A stretch of DNA of 64,000 nt from Megamerina dolium (GCA_963854835.1 OY978525.1:16958309-17022308), one strand, 5' to 3'. Shown: positions 42,927-53,858, numbered from the stretch's first letter. The notes: generated by a model not told the origin, from the letters alone. A program made the numbers and translations.

Positions 42927-42964
42927 TATAAAAGGTACACAATGTTGCCATTGAAAATTCAGTA
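42927..42964 (+). promoter_or_regulatory. T11 core promoter (TATAAAAG and TTCAGT)
   Basis: TATAAAAG at 42927-42934 and the initiator TTCAGT at 42958-42963 are about 31 bp apart, the canonical spacing. The ATG at 42990 leaves a leader of ~30 nt. Confidence 0.85.
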
Positions 42965-42989
42965 GCGGGTCCGCCTCTAATATATCGAC

Positions 42990-43763
42990 ATGTTTAAAAT
43001 CGTAATTTTATTGTGTGCAGTAGCTTGTGTGCTAAGTGCCGCCATTCCTGAGGGCATGGTTCCTCAGTTGGATGGACGCATTGTTGGCGGTCTTTCTACC
43101 ACAATCGAATCATTTCCATATCAAATTTCCATACAACGTAACAATCGTCACTCGTGCGGTGGTACCATCTATAGCACCAACATTATTATTACAGCTGCTC
43201 ATTGTTTGCAAAATGTCAACTCCGTATCCATATTGAAGGTGCGTGCTGGTTCGACCACTTGGAAGTCGGGCGGTCAACTCATACCGGTTGCTTCATTTAA
43301 GAATCACGAAGGTTACAATCCCAGCACTATGGACAATGATATTGCAGTAATTAAGTTGGCATCCACCTTGAACTTTGGACCAGGTGTTAAAAGTATTCCA
43401 TTAACTTACACAGCACCTAAAAATGGTGTTGAAGCTGTTGTTTCTGGTTGGGGTACCACTTCATCTGGATCAGGTTCAATTCCTTCTACTCTTCAATATG
43501 TCAAATTGAACATTCTCGAACGTAGTCAATGCTCATCATCGGTCTTTGGATATGGTACTCAAATTAAAACATCGATGATTTGTGCTTCGGCGGCTGGAAA
43601 GGATTCCTGCCAAGGCGACTCTGGTGGTCCATTGGTAGCTTCTGGTACCTTGGTTGGTGTTGTATCCTGGGGTTACGGCTGCGCATATCCCAACTATCCT
43701 GGAGTCTATGCTGATGTTGCATATTTCCGCACTTGGCTCATCAACACTATATCAATAATTTAA
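42990..43763 (+). CDS. T11: secreted trypsin, alpha/beta-trypsin-like (257 aa)
   Basis: Canonical trypsin. Signal [17 protein letters not shown], propeptide [13 protein letters not shown], activation R30|IVGG. Triad H71 (TAAHC), D117 (DNDIAV), S211 (GDSGGP); pocket D205 (KDSC). Shares [21 protein letters not shown] and [15 protein letters not shown] with T10, its closest relative, though on the opposite strand. AATAAA at 43801-43806. Single exon. Confidence 0.97.
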   Translation: MFKIVILLCAVACVLSAAIPEGMVPQLDGRIVGGLSTTIESFPYQISIQRNNRHSCGGTIYSTNIIITAAHCLQNVNSVSILKVRAGSTTWKSGGQLIPVASFKNHEGYNPSTMDNDIAVIKLASTLNFGPGVKSIPLTYTAPKNGVEAVVSGWGTTSSGSGSIPSTLQYVKLNILERSQCSSSVFGYGTQIKTSMICASAAGKDSCQGDSGGPLVASGTLVGVVSWGYGCAYPNYPGVYADVAYFRTWLINTISII

Positions 43764-43809
43764 GGATGCTTACTTTAACTTGTCTTTATGTACATAGCGA
43801 AATAAATCG

Positions 43810-44060
43810 ACTTTAATAAAAAAACGAATTTCAAATTGTCTAGCAACAATCGGTAATTGTTTGGATTATCATAGATTGAGGGTAGCTCACATTTTGCGTC
43901 CAATTTTCGTACAGATTGGGACTTTAGAATTATAGGCAATACAAAAAATACGTCATCTTTTATTCTGTCATATCTAGATGAACAGGATGAGTTTTCTCCT
44001 TTTCAATGAGATTTTTAAAATGCCTAATATAATATATCATACATAAAATAAATTAAAGTT
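43810..44060. other. Intergenic
   Basis: Short AT-rich spacer after T11; no feature seen. Confidence 0.5.
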
Positions 44061-44067
44061 ACTGTAT

Positions 44068-44352
44068 AATAAATAAATATGACACTTGCAGTCCCAAAGG
44101 CAGAGCTTCTCTTCCAGTGCTGTTGTGCGTGTTATACATTTGGGCAGTATTACAATGGCTGAACCCTTGTGTCATCACTTTTTCTGAGCATTGTCACAGA
44201 GCTCTTTCAGAAGCGTTTGCATTGCAAATAGTTACTGTCGAAAGAATTGCCAATTGCTTGCCGACGGAAGAAAAATCTTTTCAATATTAAAGTTTTCTTC
44301 TTCCACGACCTACAGATCAGAAGGCCAACACACTAACCACGGAACTACGGCT
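44068..44352 (-). mobile_element. tRNA-derived SINE, copy 8, partly deleted
   Basis: Reverse copy: tail AATAAATATGACACTTGCAG, body AGCTTCTCTTCCAGTGCTGT, and head region CGACCTACAGATCAGAAGGC..GAACTACGGC. Several internal deletions, including GGCTCATT near the tail and the segment before the head. Confidence 0.83.
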
Positions 44353-44399
44353 TAGAGAGAGGTAAAATTTGGCCAGAATAAGGTTTTGAACTTGTTAAC

Positions 44400-44935
44400 T
44401 TTTAACCAAAGATCGATGCTTTGGTGCAATACGAATTGTCAAAAAACAAGCCAGGATGTATTGAATTTTCTTCACTATGGGCAAACGAATCGAAATCAAC
44501 CAATTTCATAAACCAATAGCAATTGGGGAAGACTAATGGGTCACTTACTACAGTACTGTGTGAAATGATCGTTGCCAAAGTGTGGCAAAGCAGCTCAAGT
44601 GGTTGCGAAACCAAGACTATCAGCCAGGAAGGTTTCGCTGTACATTTTGTAGGACTGGAAAGAATTCATCTACATTAAGATGCATCCGTTTGGCCGTACA
44701 ATAAATTCGGATATCTACACTCTACAATTACACAATACACTTCTATAGTGAGCAAAGTGTTGATGCACCTACTTTGTAGTCCGGACCTGGCATCGAGCAG
44801 TTTTCACATTTTTAACATTCCTAATCTTCCTTTATGATAAGAAATTGGCATTAAGGGAAGATTGTAAAAATTGCAAGTGACATGAGTGACAAGGGATTCA
44901 TTGTTATGAAGTTGCCATTAAATTTGTATTAACTT
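44400..44935 (+). pseudogene. Highly decayed mariner transposase
   Basis: Pieces of the mariner core can be read: KPRLSARKVSLYIL then DWKEFIYIKM and RTINSDIYTLQLH (pattern of KVLLCVWWDW..LNSDLYCQQL), then CSPDLASSSFHIF (SPDLAPSDYHLF). Many stops and indels. Confidence 0.7.
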
Positions 44936-45079
44936 ATAAAACAAAACGGTGTACATTTAACTCTACTCGGACAAAAGGAAAATACCGAATGTGCTGTTCC
45001 CCAAACTATATGTACATCTTAAAAAAATCAAGATAAATATGTGTATTCCTAACCTACTATGCACTAAGCCAAGGTGCAA

Positions 45080-45620
45080 GAATATAATCAATAAGGTTGG
45101 ATGTTTGTAACCACTTCAAGGAGCTTGCAGAGATATAGAAATTGGCGTCGTTTCCACAGTAAATTTAAAGATGTCCACCCGTTCGTCAGCCTGTTTTCCT
45201 TTCACTGGTTCGCACAATATATTGGACGTATATTGAGATATTTTGACGAAGGATACTATTGAAAATGTACATAATCGGCAAACTTCCGCATCCAGATGGA
45301 GCAACAATCAAAGAGTCTAACTTTGGAATTTTTATAAAACGTTATGCCGTCTAAATTAACTTAATATTCATTATATGATAACCATATTTAATACGTAAAT
45401 AATTATTATAGTAAGAAATTGCATCGCAAGAAATGATTGCATCACTTCTACTTTAGATTGGCATAACATATCTAATATTTCATCTAGAACAGCCGAATTT
45501 TGGCATGGTGTGGAATATTATAGTGGGAAATAACCTAGAAGGAAATAAGTAAGCCATGCCTACTATCTCAAATAGCTCCAATAAATGGATAAAAATTCCG
45601 TAATCTCATTATACTTATCT
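45080..45620 (-). repeat. Decayed ~155-bp-periodic repeat, copy R4
   Basis: Weak but ordered similarity to R3: TTGTAACCACTTCAAGGAGC, AGATGTCCACCCGTTCG (remnant of the (CCGT)n block), CTGGTTCGCACAATATATTG, then ACGAAGG, and a degraded CCATGCCTAC..AATAGCTCC unit at 45555-45585. Confidence 0.7.
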
Positions 45621-45624
45621 GCTG

Positions 45625-46560
45625 AGTTCTGTAGTATTGAATTAACTGTAGCCCTGTTTTAGTCGACTCTCGTATTTAGCTAGCACCGATAAATACATGG
45701 AAAAACAACAACAAATAGGCTAACTTTAGCGCATATAGACTAAAGGTGCTAAAAAACTCGCTAAGTTCAGTGCTGCCAATGCCTTTAATTTTTTTTTTTA
45801 TTGTACAGAGATGTTATTAACAGATATCATTTTTATTTAAACGTCAAAAATGTTATAATTAAGAAGAAAAGGAGGAAAAGACAGAATGTTGCAACAAAAT
45901 TATTCCACTAATTCTGATACATTTTAACAATTGAATAATCAGAATTTGTTCTATGTATTTGAAATTTCTACTCGTATATACAATAAAATAAAAATCAGAT
46001 CAACTCTGTTTAGGAAACTTAGCATATACGTCGTTTAATTGGCCCAAAGGTAGCGAATTGCCGAATAAATATGGTTTTTATTTTTTGAAATGTGTAATGT
46101 TTAAATGTTTAAATGTTACCCTAAAATTCTAGAATTTTTAAGAAATTCTGGAAAAAATAGTATGCTAAAACAGGCAACGGCTACAAATTTGTTGCACAGT
46201 GTTATCAGCGGAAAAATCAATCAAATTATAATACTATTGTTATTCACTTCCATTTAATCTCCAATTTTCAACTTCACAAGCATTTTAATTTATCTCTTCG
46301 GCGGTCAATTGTGATATGAGTACCTAAGGCAAATCATTAAATTTTGATATACTCGTGTAAAAGCACACTTTCTATAAAATATAATAATAATTAAATTATC
46401 TTATCAACAATTGTATAAAATCGCCAGAAAAATAGTAAAACAAATGAATGATCATACCATAGACATCAAAGAGAGACTTTCAAATCAATTAAAGACCTAA
46501 TCATCATAATGTCTTATCAGATCTCTATTAGGTATATACTAATAGATGTATGTTTGCATA
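45625..46560. other. Intergenic upstream of T12
   Basis: AT-rich; no gene or repeat family seen. Confidence 0.5.
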
Positions 46561-46571
46561 TATAAAACTCA

Positions 46572-46608
46572 TATAAAAGATATTTAGTGCTTCACATGAA
46601 GATTCAGT
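46572..46608 (+). promoter_or_regulatory. T12 core promoter (TATAAAAG and TTCAGT)
   Basis: TATAAAAG at 46572-46579 and TTCAGT at 46603-46608, 31 bp apart, the same spacing as in T11. The ATG at 46638 follows about 32 nt after the initiator. Confidence 0.85.
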
Positions 46609-46637
46609 AGTCAACTTCTTTGTTTTGGCGTATTATT

Positions 46638-47435
46638 ATGTTTAAAATACTAATCACACTATTATCGGTAGTCGCATGTGCTCAATGTGCTACCACCATT
46701 CCCTCGGGTCTGGTACCACAGTTGGACGGACGAATTGTTAATGGTGAAAAAGCGACAATTAGTGAATTTCCATGGCAAATTTCAATGCAACGTAGTGGTC
46801 GTCACTTTTGTGGTGGCTCCATACTCAATAGCAAAATCATCGTTACTGCAGCTCATTGTCTACATTCGGCAATTGCATCAACGATCAAAGTTCGTGCTGG
46901 TTCCACTTTTTGGAATTCTGGTGGTATGTTTGTGCAAGTAGCCAAATTCAAGATTCACGATGATTACAATCCATACACACAACTAAACGATATTGCCGTA
47001 ATGCTTTTGGAAAATGAATTACGCTTTACGCCCACAATCAAACCAATTGAATTAACTACTGTGGCACCAGATGATAACGCAGCTGCTGTTGTATCTGGTT
47101 GGGGTACAACTGCATCGGGTGCAATGTCAATACCATTGCCACTGTTAAAAGTGTATATGCAAATTGTTAGCACAACCACATGTGCATCGTCAATTTATGG
47201 TTACGGTTCTATGATCAAAAAAGGTATGATTTGTACTTTCACCAAGGATAAAGATTCTTGTCAAGGCGATTCTGGTGGTCCATTGGTATCTAATGGTGTT
47301 TTAGTTGGTGTTGTCTCCTGGGGAATAAGTTGTGCTACACCCAAATTCCCTGGCGTTTATTCGGATGTTGCATATTTCAATGAATGGATCAAATCAAACG
47401 CTGAGAGTATACACTCAGAAAACGGAAACAATTAG
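46638..47435 (+). CDS. T12: secreted trypsin-like protease, Gly219 to Ser (265 aa)
   Basis: Trypsin-type S1A. The frame is open a little further upstream but starts there with TTG; the first ATG is 46638. Signal [17 protein letters not shown], activation R32|IVNG. Triad H73, D118 (LNDIAV), S212 (GDSGGP); pocket D206. The pocket wall reads SWGISCA where almost all relatives have SWGxGCA, so chymotrypsin position 219 is Ser (S231), which may alter substrate fit. It has a C-terminal tail IHSENGNN. Related to T10/T11. Confidence 0.95.
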   Translation: MFKILITLLSVVACAQCATTIPSGLVPQLDGRIVNGEKATISEFPWQISMQRSGRHFCGGSILNSKIIVTAAHCLHSAIASTIKVRAGSTFWNSGGMFVQVAKFKIHDDYNPYTQLNDIAVMLLENELRFTPTIKPIELTTVAPDDNAAAVVSGWGTTASGAMSIPLPLLKVYMQIVSTTTCASSIYGYGSMIKKGMICTFTKDKDSCQGDSGGPLVSNGVLVGVVSWGISCATPKFPGVYSDVAYFNEWIKSNAESIHSENGNN

Positions 47436-47439
47436 TAAC

Positions 47440-48770
47440 AATTCCATATTGTAATTTATAATAATTTGTAAAAACTATTAACTTTTATAATATTTCGAAA
47501 TATGTATATACTTAAGTATTATATACTACTGTTAAACTATTTTTGTTTTATTTATCTACACGCAGAAAGCCAACACACTAATAATGATCATATGACAATC
47601 AGTCGACAATTTCGTTCCTGTTTACTTTTAGCCCGATACCCTTTAAATTCAGAAATATTATTTATAACTTCAAAAATACTTTACTCTATCGTGGACGCAG
47701 GTAGACTGAGTATAGCAAGGTTGTGATAACCTTGAGAAAATGCCTACTGAGGCATTTTCTCAAGCTTACCTAAGCATATTTTTAGGAGAGAAAGTTTAGC
47801 AGCAGCAAATAATATTGCCAATAATAGCACAATAACAATGAAAAACAAATTTTAAACGCATAACACTCATAAAAAACACTTAATTATTAGAGTATCAAAA
47901 ACCCTTAGCCAATTATTCAAACGGTTCGGGGCAGAAAAGATTATTACTAATCACAAGAAATTATGCGTATTTTATACGTTATTTCAAGATGTAACAAAAA
48001 ATACGTTTAATTAATGGAGAACTATTACTTACAGTTAAATAAAAGTGCAATTTCAAGTAGAATTGCTTTTGGGTGTTTTATGTCCACTTTGTATGTGGGA
48101 CCCTTTAGGCAGTGAAAGTAACGAGTTTTTTATTCAATTAATTATTACAATCTTTTGCACTTAACATTCATCAATAGATATATAACTTAAAAACATTTGA
48201 TTCTAATTTGCGGACTTTTATGGAATACACCCAGTGGTGCAACCATTCCTTAACTGTTGGCCATTAGCCTCTTTCTGTTGAGGCGGGTGAAGGTATAGGG
48301 TTGGCAGTTAAATCTAATATTAGTGGGTTTGAATGGGCTTGCAGTCTTAGATTGTGCGATGCAGCATGCTTTTTTTATTTATTGAAAGACTATGGTATTT
48401 TTGATGTCACTATGAATTTGATTGGAACCTTTGCAGTATTTCAACGATAGAGGTAGCTGCAGTGACTCATAGCTGAATACCGTGTGTCCAGACGGGCTTT
48501 AAAATTGCTGAATACAAAAGCAATTTGCTGTTCATTGCGGATTAGGAGTTTTCATTTATGAGAAAGTGTAAGTTGCTGAGCTTTATACCGAGAGATAGAG
48601 AGTATGTATGTTTTGGAATAATGTTGCATAGGTAAAACTAATTAGGGTCAGTATTACTTTTTACACCTCTAGAGGCGATTTTCGGCCAGCCATAATGATA
48701 TTTGTTTATTTTCATGTTCATTTTGTTGGAGATACTCCCTAAGGGTTAAATACAAATCCACAGACAAGTT
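47440..48770. other. 1.3-kb region without a supported gene
   Basis: Contains a perfect 14-bp-stem hairpin at 47731-47764 (see findings). 48220-48700 is GC-richer and looks like decayed transposon sequence, family unknown. The ORF at 47502-47726 (+) has no domain. Confidence 0.5.
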
Positions 48771-48774
48771 TAGT

Positions 48775-48845
48775 GTAGGTAGAGTGGTTGTCTGACGACG
48801 CACTTAGGCCTATAAGAGGCCCACATTGTAACATATATAGGGTTT
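48775..48845 (-). mobile_element. Small LINE 3'-end remnant
   Basis: ACGACGCACTTAGGCC..GGCCCACATTGT resembles the terminal region of the LINE fragment at 38190-38230 (ATGACGCACTTAGATCAG..GGCCCATTGTG). Confidence 0.45.
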
Positions 48846-49437
48846 AATGTTAAAATAATGCCGGCATTCAAGCAATTTTTTTTAGTATAAAAAATACACA
48901 TACAAAATATATAAAATGCTATTGAAAATACTATTGTATATTCCATGAAATATTTTATAAATATCAAAATATAACGAATAAATAGATTTGACGTTGTAGC
49001 AATAATGTCAAAGTAATAATTTTTCCAATCAATTGTTTCATATAATAAAATACAGGTCCAAAATGAAGTATATGGATAACTTGATTTCAATTTATTTGTC
49101 AATATTCTAAATAGTATTAAACTTAAACTTTCAGTAATCGCTGGTGGGATAAGAGCAAAGGGTGGTGGAAAAACCGTACTGTATTACACTTGAATGAACG
49201 CGTAGTGTTTGCTCAAAAATAAAATTCAAGTTAATGTAAATTTCATATTTCAAAATTGTTGTATTATTGGAAAAGTCTTGACCCATAAGTCAACTACCAA
49301 CTACTTTTACGATTATACGATTTCCAACCAATCGAATTTCTATGTGGAAATTATATACGAATATGGAAATACTATAAAATATTGCGAGTCAACATGTTAA
49401 TCCATCTTGGCTGGATAATGATTATAAAGTACTTTAT

Positions 49438-49765
49438 TTAGTCATCTTCTCGTGCTTCTCTATTCCAAAGACGATTTTTTGTTTTTGCGTTCATTTTATC
49501 TTGTTTAGATATGGGTCTAAGATGAGCTGCATCCACAATATCTCTACAAATTTGAATTTTGTTATATCTTCTTTTACGAGGATGTCTGTAGGTATCATTT
49601 AACTTACTTGAATTCATCATAGCTTTTTGTTGTATTTACAGCACGTAATTTTGCATCATTCCTCAACTCATATAATTCACCAGCACGTATACGAACCATA
49701 CAGTCTTCACATAGCTCTTGCAATTCTTTTGGTGTTATTTCAAATAGTTCTGATGTTGTTGACAT
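49438..49765 (-). CDS. Two-exon gene, CCDC103/DNAAF19-like N-terminal domain protein (87 aa)
   Basis: Exon 1 is 49608-49765 (ATG at 49765, in context AAAACAATG). Intron 49544-49607 is 64 nt, GTAAGT...TTTGTAG, a typical fly short intron. Exon 2 is 49438-49543. Splicing joins SYDEFK and DIVDAAHL in frame. The product has an acidic N-terminus, a helical segment LQELCEDCMVRIRAGELYEL, then NDAKLRAVNTTKSYDEFKD and AAHLRPISKQDKM ending LWNREAREDD. Order and spacing (KLRAV..YxEFK, SHLxPL/I..KDKM, WN) match the N-terminal dynein-attachment domain of CCDC103/DNAAF19, an axonemal dynein assembly factor. The C-terminal RPAP3-like domain of vertebrate CCDC103 is absent. AATAAA overlaps the stop. Expected in testis/sensory cilia (inference). 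Confidence 0.7.
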
Positions 49766-49769
49766 TGTT

Positions 49770-50170
49770 TTTGTGCTTTCTTTCCTTATTGTTATCTTTT
49801 AAAAAAAAATATATCACTTTCTTTGTTTAATTTTTCCGCTTTTAGCTTTTGATTTATTCTTTTTTTTTTTTTTGTTGAATCAATATTGTGAATATATTAT
49901 CATATATTGCCTAGTTACCATACAATACAAATGTAGTGACGATTGGCTATAGAAATATTTGTTGCAGAGACTTCAACATACTACGTCACGATGTATTAAA
50001 TTCAAACGCAAACCGGTGTACTTCATAGAACAAGTTTTCCTGGTAGGCCAAAGCAGAAAGCTCGTCATTTTTACGCTCAATTTTTATTTCTTTATTGAAC
50101 GGACGAGAAGTTTTGTGTTTTATGCCAGTTTAATTTCGAAATTTATTATTATTTTTGCATTAAATTGAAG
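49770..50170. other. Upstream of the CCDC103-like gene
   Basis: T-rich sequence, no TATA box at a useful distance; no other gene seen. Confidence 0.5.
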
Positions 50171-50174
50171 GTTT

Positions 50175-51310
50175 TATTTAGCATAGTTGAAATGACCCGA
50201 TTTAGGTCAAATATTCACCGTTGTGTTCGATAACTTGTTGCCATTTTGAAGGTAATTTCATAAAGCCACTCTCATAGAAACCTTTGTCAAAAAACTGGGA
50301 CAGTCAATTTTCAAAAGATTCTCTTGAGGCGAATTTTTCACCAGCAAAATCATTCGCCATAGACAGGAACAGGCAATAATCACTTGGTGCCAGGTCCGGA
50401 CTATAAGGTGGATGCATAAGAACCTCTCAACCAAGCTCCCTGAGCTTCTGGTGAGTCACTATCGGTGTGTGTGGCCTGAGGTTGTCCTGATAGAACACAA
50501 TTCTTCTCCTACTCGCCAAAGCTGGCCGCTTCTGGGCGATTGCTTCCTTTAGACGGTCCAATTGTTGACAGTACAGGTCCGAATTAAGAGTTTGGCCATA
50601 GGAGAGCAGCTCATAGTAGACGATTCCCTGCCAATCCCACCAAACACATAGCAAAACCTTCCTGACCGTCAATCGGCTCACCACGATTCGACCACGACCG
50701 TTTTCTCTTGACGTTGTCGTAAGTGACCCACTTTTCATTACCAGCAGCCATCCGCTTCAAAAATGAATCGATTTTGTTGCGATTCAACAGCAATTCGCAG
50801 ATGGAAATTCGGTCCATGAGGTTTTTTTGCGTTAACTCGTGTGGCACCCATACATCGAGCTTCCTTTTGTCCTATCCAGCTTTATTTAAATGGTTCCAAA
50901 CGATTTTTTGTGCAATGTTTAGCTCCTGGGCAATAGAAACTGTGCTTACATGATGGTCAGACTCGACGATTTCCATTACTTTATCGGTATTTTCGACAAT
51001 TGGACTTCCAGTGCGTGGTACATCTTTCACATCAAAATTACCGGAACGGAATCAAAGAAACCAAAATTCCACGTAATTGGCTCTTACAGTATCAGGACCA
51101 TAAACACTATTCACATTTTCAGCCGTCTGGCTTGCGTTTTCGCCTTTACCGAAAAAAAACTATAAAATATGTCGTATTTTCTCTTTACTGGTGTCCATCT
51201 TTGACACGTGCTCAAACAATACTGCATCAAGCAATCACAAAACTGCCAATCTATCCTATCTTTCTAACGCCATCTAGCGTAACCCGATCGCACTTATACA
51301 ACGCCAGATA
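50175..51310 (-). mobile_element. Mariner remnant, first catalytic Asp lost
   Basis: Minus strand, N to C: start near 51199 (MDTSKEKIRHIL), HTH VSIAQELNIAQK, linker VPHELTQKNLMDRISICELL (50790-50847), GNEKWVTYD where the family has GDEKW (Asp to Asn), VLLCVWWDWQGIVYYELL, LNSDLYCQQLDRLKEAI, FYQDNLRPHT and a C-terminal end near 50200. Stops and frameshifts throughout. It is the left part of the duplicated block that includes T13. Confidence 0.87.
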
Positions 51311-51417
51311 CAGATTACTAAAGCCATCTATTGGAAAAATAATGGTTTTCTTTTTACTACACCTGATTTGTACTACTCCAGGTCAAACGATCAGATTGGA
51401 TATAAGATCTATAGTAA

Positions 51418-51444
51418 GCGTGATTATCTAAAAGATAATCACGC
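51418..51444. other. Perfect 12-bp inverted repeat followed by T-run
   Basis: GCGTGATTATCT - AAA - AGATAATCACGC, then TTTTT. The left arm is missing from unit B, where a deletion ends inside it. Function unknown; a terminator-like look may be chance. Confidence 0.7.
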
Positions 51445-51820
51445 TTTTTAACTGCCTTAGAATTGATCCCAGAATAAATGAAATTTTTCTCAGATAGTAA
51501 GACTGCAATTAAATCTCTAGACTCTAGGACCCTAGCATGCAGAGCTTAAGCTTAATAGATATTTGCAGATATCTTTGTCACCACTGGTCAGTGTCTCTCA
51601 AGGTCCACCAGATTTTTGCAGAACTTGTATAGCACCTTCTGGTGCTACCACTCAGCATACTCTGGAAGAAGGATGCCAAATATTGGCAATACTGATAAAT
51701 GTGTCAACCGAAACACTCTACAAGAAAACAAAATCCACGGTTCGTTTTTTTTTATTATACCTATCTACAAAGATTTCACTTAAAACAAAATATCAGTTGT
51801 TTCGTTTAACATTCATATTT

Positions 51821-52594
51821 TTATACAGCATTTGCAACAACCCATGGTGCCAATGTAGCAACATTCGAATATACACCTGGATATTTTGGAGCAGCACAGC
51901 CATAACCCCATGAGACAACGCCAACCAAACGACCACCAGATACTAATGGACCGCCCGAATCACCTTGACACGAATCCTTCTTCGCAGCTGCAGCGCAGAG
52001 CATTGTAATTTTCACTTCATTACCATAGTTATATTTAGCTGATCTGCATGGCGTCATACGAATAATATTCACGTCAACTGCTCTCATTCGAAGCGGATAA
52101 TGGGGATTCTGATTGTTCGTGTTACCCCAACCGGTAACAACTGCCTTAGCACCGGTTTGTGGTGTGGTAGTAGCTAAAGCAATAGGCTTAATATTTACAT
52201 TAAGTTCCAGTTCAGTTTTTAATCGTATCAGTCCAATATCGTAAACCATTGTATTTGGATTAAATTTATTATGTATCTTAATTGTTTCGGCTTGCCGTAC
52301 TTGACCACCAGTCCTCCATAGACCAGAACCAGCACGAACTCTTATTTGTGCAGCTTTCATGCCATGAAGGCAGTGAGCAGCGGTAATTATATATCTGGCT
52401 GAATGAATGGAACCGCCACAATACTGATAACCATTTGTTAAAAGAGCCACCTGATATGGATATTCTGTTATTCTAACCGGTCTACCACCGATGATGCGTC
52501 CATCTAGTCGCGGAAGAGGTTGCATACCTTGTGGAATATCTGCGGCAATTGTGCATGTCAGCACACTAAGAAGCATCAACCACTTGAAGAACAT
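51821..52594 (-). CDS. T13: secreted trypsin-like serine protease (257 aa), twin of T14
   Basis: Trypsin-type S1A. Start chosen at 52594 (MFFKWLMLLSVLTCTIAA signal); another in-frame ATG at 52618 lies only a few bases past the expected transcription start. Activation R33|IIGG. Triad H74 (TAAHC), D119 (VYDIGL), S213 (GDSGGP); pocket D207. Distinctive GGRPVRITEYPYQ and HSARYII stretches, shared with T14 and T15, give a basic protein (many Arg/Lys). The encoded protein is identical to T14 over the whole frame; only about four silent differences were seen. Confidence 0.96.
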   Translation of the reverse strand: MFFKWLMLLSVLTCTIAADIPQGMQPLPRLDGRIIGGRPVRITEYPYQVALLTNGYQYCGGSIHSARYIITAAHCLHGMKAAQIRVRAGSGLWRTGGQVRQAETIKIHNKFNPNTMVYDIGLIRLKTELELNVNIKPIALATTTPQTGAKAVVTGWGNTNNQNPHYPLRMRAVDVNIIRMTPCRSAKYNYGNEVKITMLCAAAAKKDSCQGDSGGPLVSGGRLVGVVSWGYGCAAPKYPGVYSNVATLAPWVVANAV

Positions 52595-52650
52595 TATTAA
52601 AGAGCACTCAACAAACATGAACTAAACACTTTTCTAATAGTTCACCACTC

Positions 52651-52662
52651 CTATATATATAT
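52651..52662 (-). promoter_or_regulatory. TATA box of T13
   Basis: TATATATATATAG on the minus strand with a TTTAGTTC initiator-like motif ~30 bp downstream. The same arrangement is found at T14. Confidence 0.65.
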
Positions 52663-52664
52663 GA

Positions 52665-53545
52665 ATAATGTATTACGCGTGTGAGTTTAACGATTCCAAA
52701 TGCATTGCAGACTTTTTTTTTTTTGCTAATACAATAGATTAGATTTTATATATAAATATGCACATATCTACGCTTAAGGATAAAAGTCCATGCACCACAT
52801 GTCGCTGTTATAAGAAAAACAATTTTTTTTCAGGTATTGTAATTAAAATCTTAACCCCTCTGTTAATTTAATATTGAAGCTTTAACAATGCTGAATTGGC
52901 TTAGGAATTGCTTGTCTGCAAGTGGGTACCAGTAAAAGAAAAAATGCTGTTGCATTGACCGAATAGGTCTGGCGAAGATAAAATCAATTGCAACTATTGC
53001 TCAAGTGTCCGAATAAAATCAGGATAACTTATTATAACGAGGGCACTTAAAACAATTTAAAACAAATTTATGTAAAAACACAATTTAGTAAGTAACAGTG
53101 CGGTTAAGGCTGATTGTACATTTCAACATATCGTAACTGAAGTGTTAATTTTGTTTTCTTTGATTTTTTCTAAATCGCTCATTTTCACCCTAATTTATTT
53201 CGGACTATATCTAGTGCTATTTGCAAAATACTCGTATGTGCTAAAATTTATAAAAATATATTGCATGTTGATTATTTTCGCAAAAACAAAAAATAACATC
53301 AATTTATATGACTGCCAATTAAATTTTACCTACCTGCAATTAATTAAATATTTATTACAAAATTCGCAAACTGATTAAGTAGAATTACGTATTTGTATTA
53401 TGAAAATACATGTTTGTAGATGCCAAGCGAAATAAAGTTTCAGAATTGATAATTCTACATACAAAAAGTTTTAAAAACAAACAAACAAAATAAGTACGTG
53501 TTTCGATAATTGTGGTTGTAATTATGAAAGTGGTCAAAGTCATCA
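52665..53545. other. Upstream flank of T13 (duplicated)
   Basis: AT-rich; paralogous to 55200-56088 plus 57362-57410. It includes a short SINE-like piece (AGGAATTGCTTGTCTGCAAG, near 52902). No gene seen. Confidence 0.6.
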
Positions 53546-53558
53546 TTATCTACGGTTG

Positions 53559-53760
53559 TTTAGCTCCTGGGCAATAGAAACAGTGCTTGCGTTTTCGCCT
53601 TTATCGAAGAAAAACTGTAAAATATTGCGATTTTTGACATCTTTCACACAAAACTGCTTAGTTTATTTAGTACGAAATCCTATCTTTCTAACGACATCTA
53701 TCGTAGCCCGATCGCACTTATACAACGCGAGACACAGATTACTGAAGCTATCTATTGGAA
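53559..53760 (-). mobile_element. Duplicated mariner 5' remnant
   Basis: Matches 50917-50945 and 51129-51360 with internal deletions. It is part of unit B and did not arise by a separate insertion. Confidence 0.8.
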
Positions 53761-53858
53761 AAATAATGGTTTTCATTTTACTACACCTAAGAGATAATCA
53801 CGCTTTTTAACTGCCTTAGAATTGATCCCAGAATAAATGAAATTTTTCTCAGATAGTA

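Larger units (their letters stand above)
50917..53550. repeat. Tandem duplication unit A (mariner piece + T13)
   Basis: From TTTAGCTCCTGGGCAATAGA (50918) to about 53550 the sequence recurs, in order, from 53559 to ~57410. Unit A keeps the longer mariner piece but has lost about 40 bp near 52710 (TTGC..TTGC ends) that unit B retains. It lacks both insertions seen in unit B. The junction A/B is at about 53551-53559. Confidence 0.9.

Noticed and set aside
48770..49102. 110-aa minus-strand ORF rich in hydrophobic residues
   Set aside because: It starts in AT-rich sequence, ends in a LINE remnant and has no family pattern; its membrane look follows from base composition.
49209..49400. 63-aa plus-strand ORF near the CCDC103-like gene
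   Set aside because: No recognisable motif, low-complexity Asn/Tyr/Ile content expected from AT-rich DNA.
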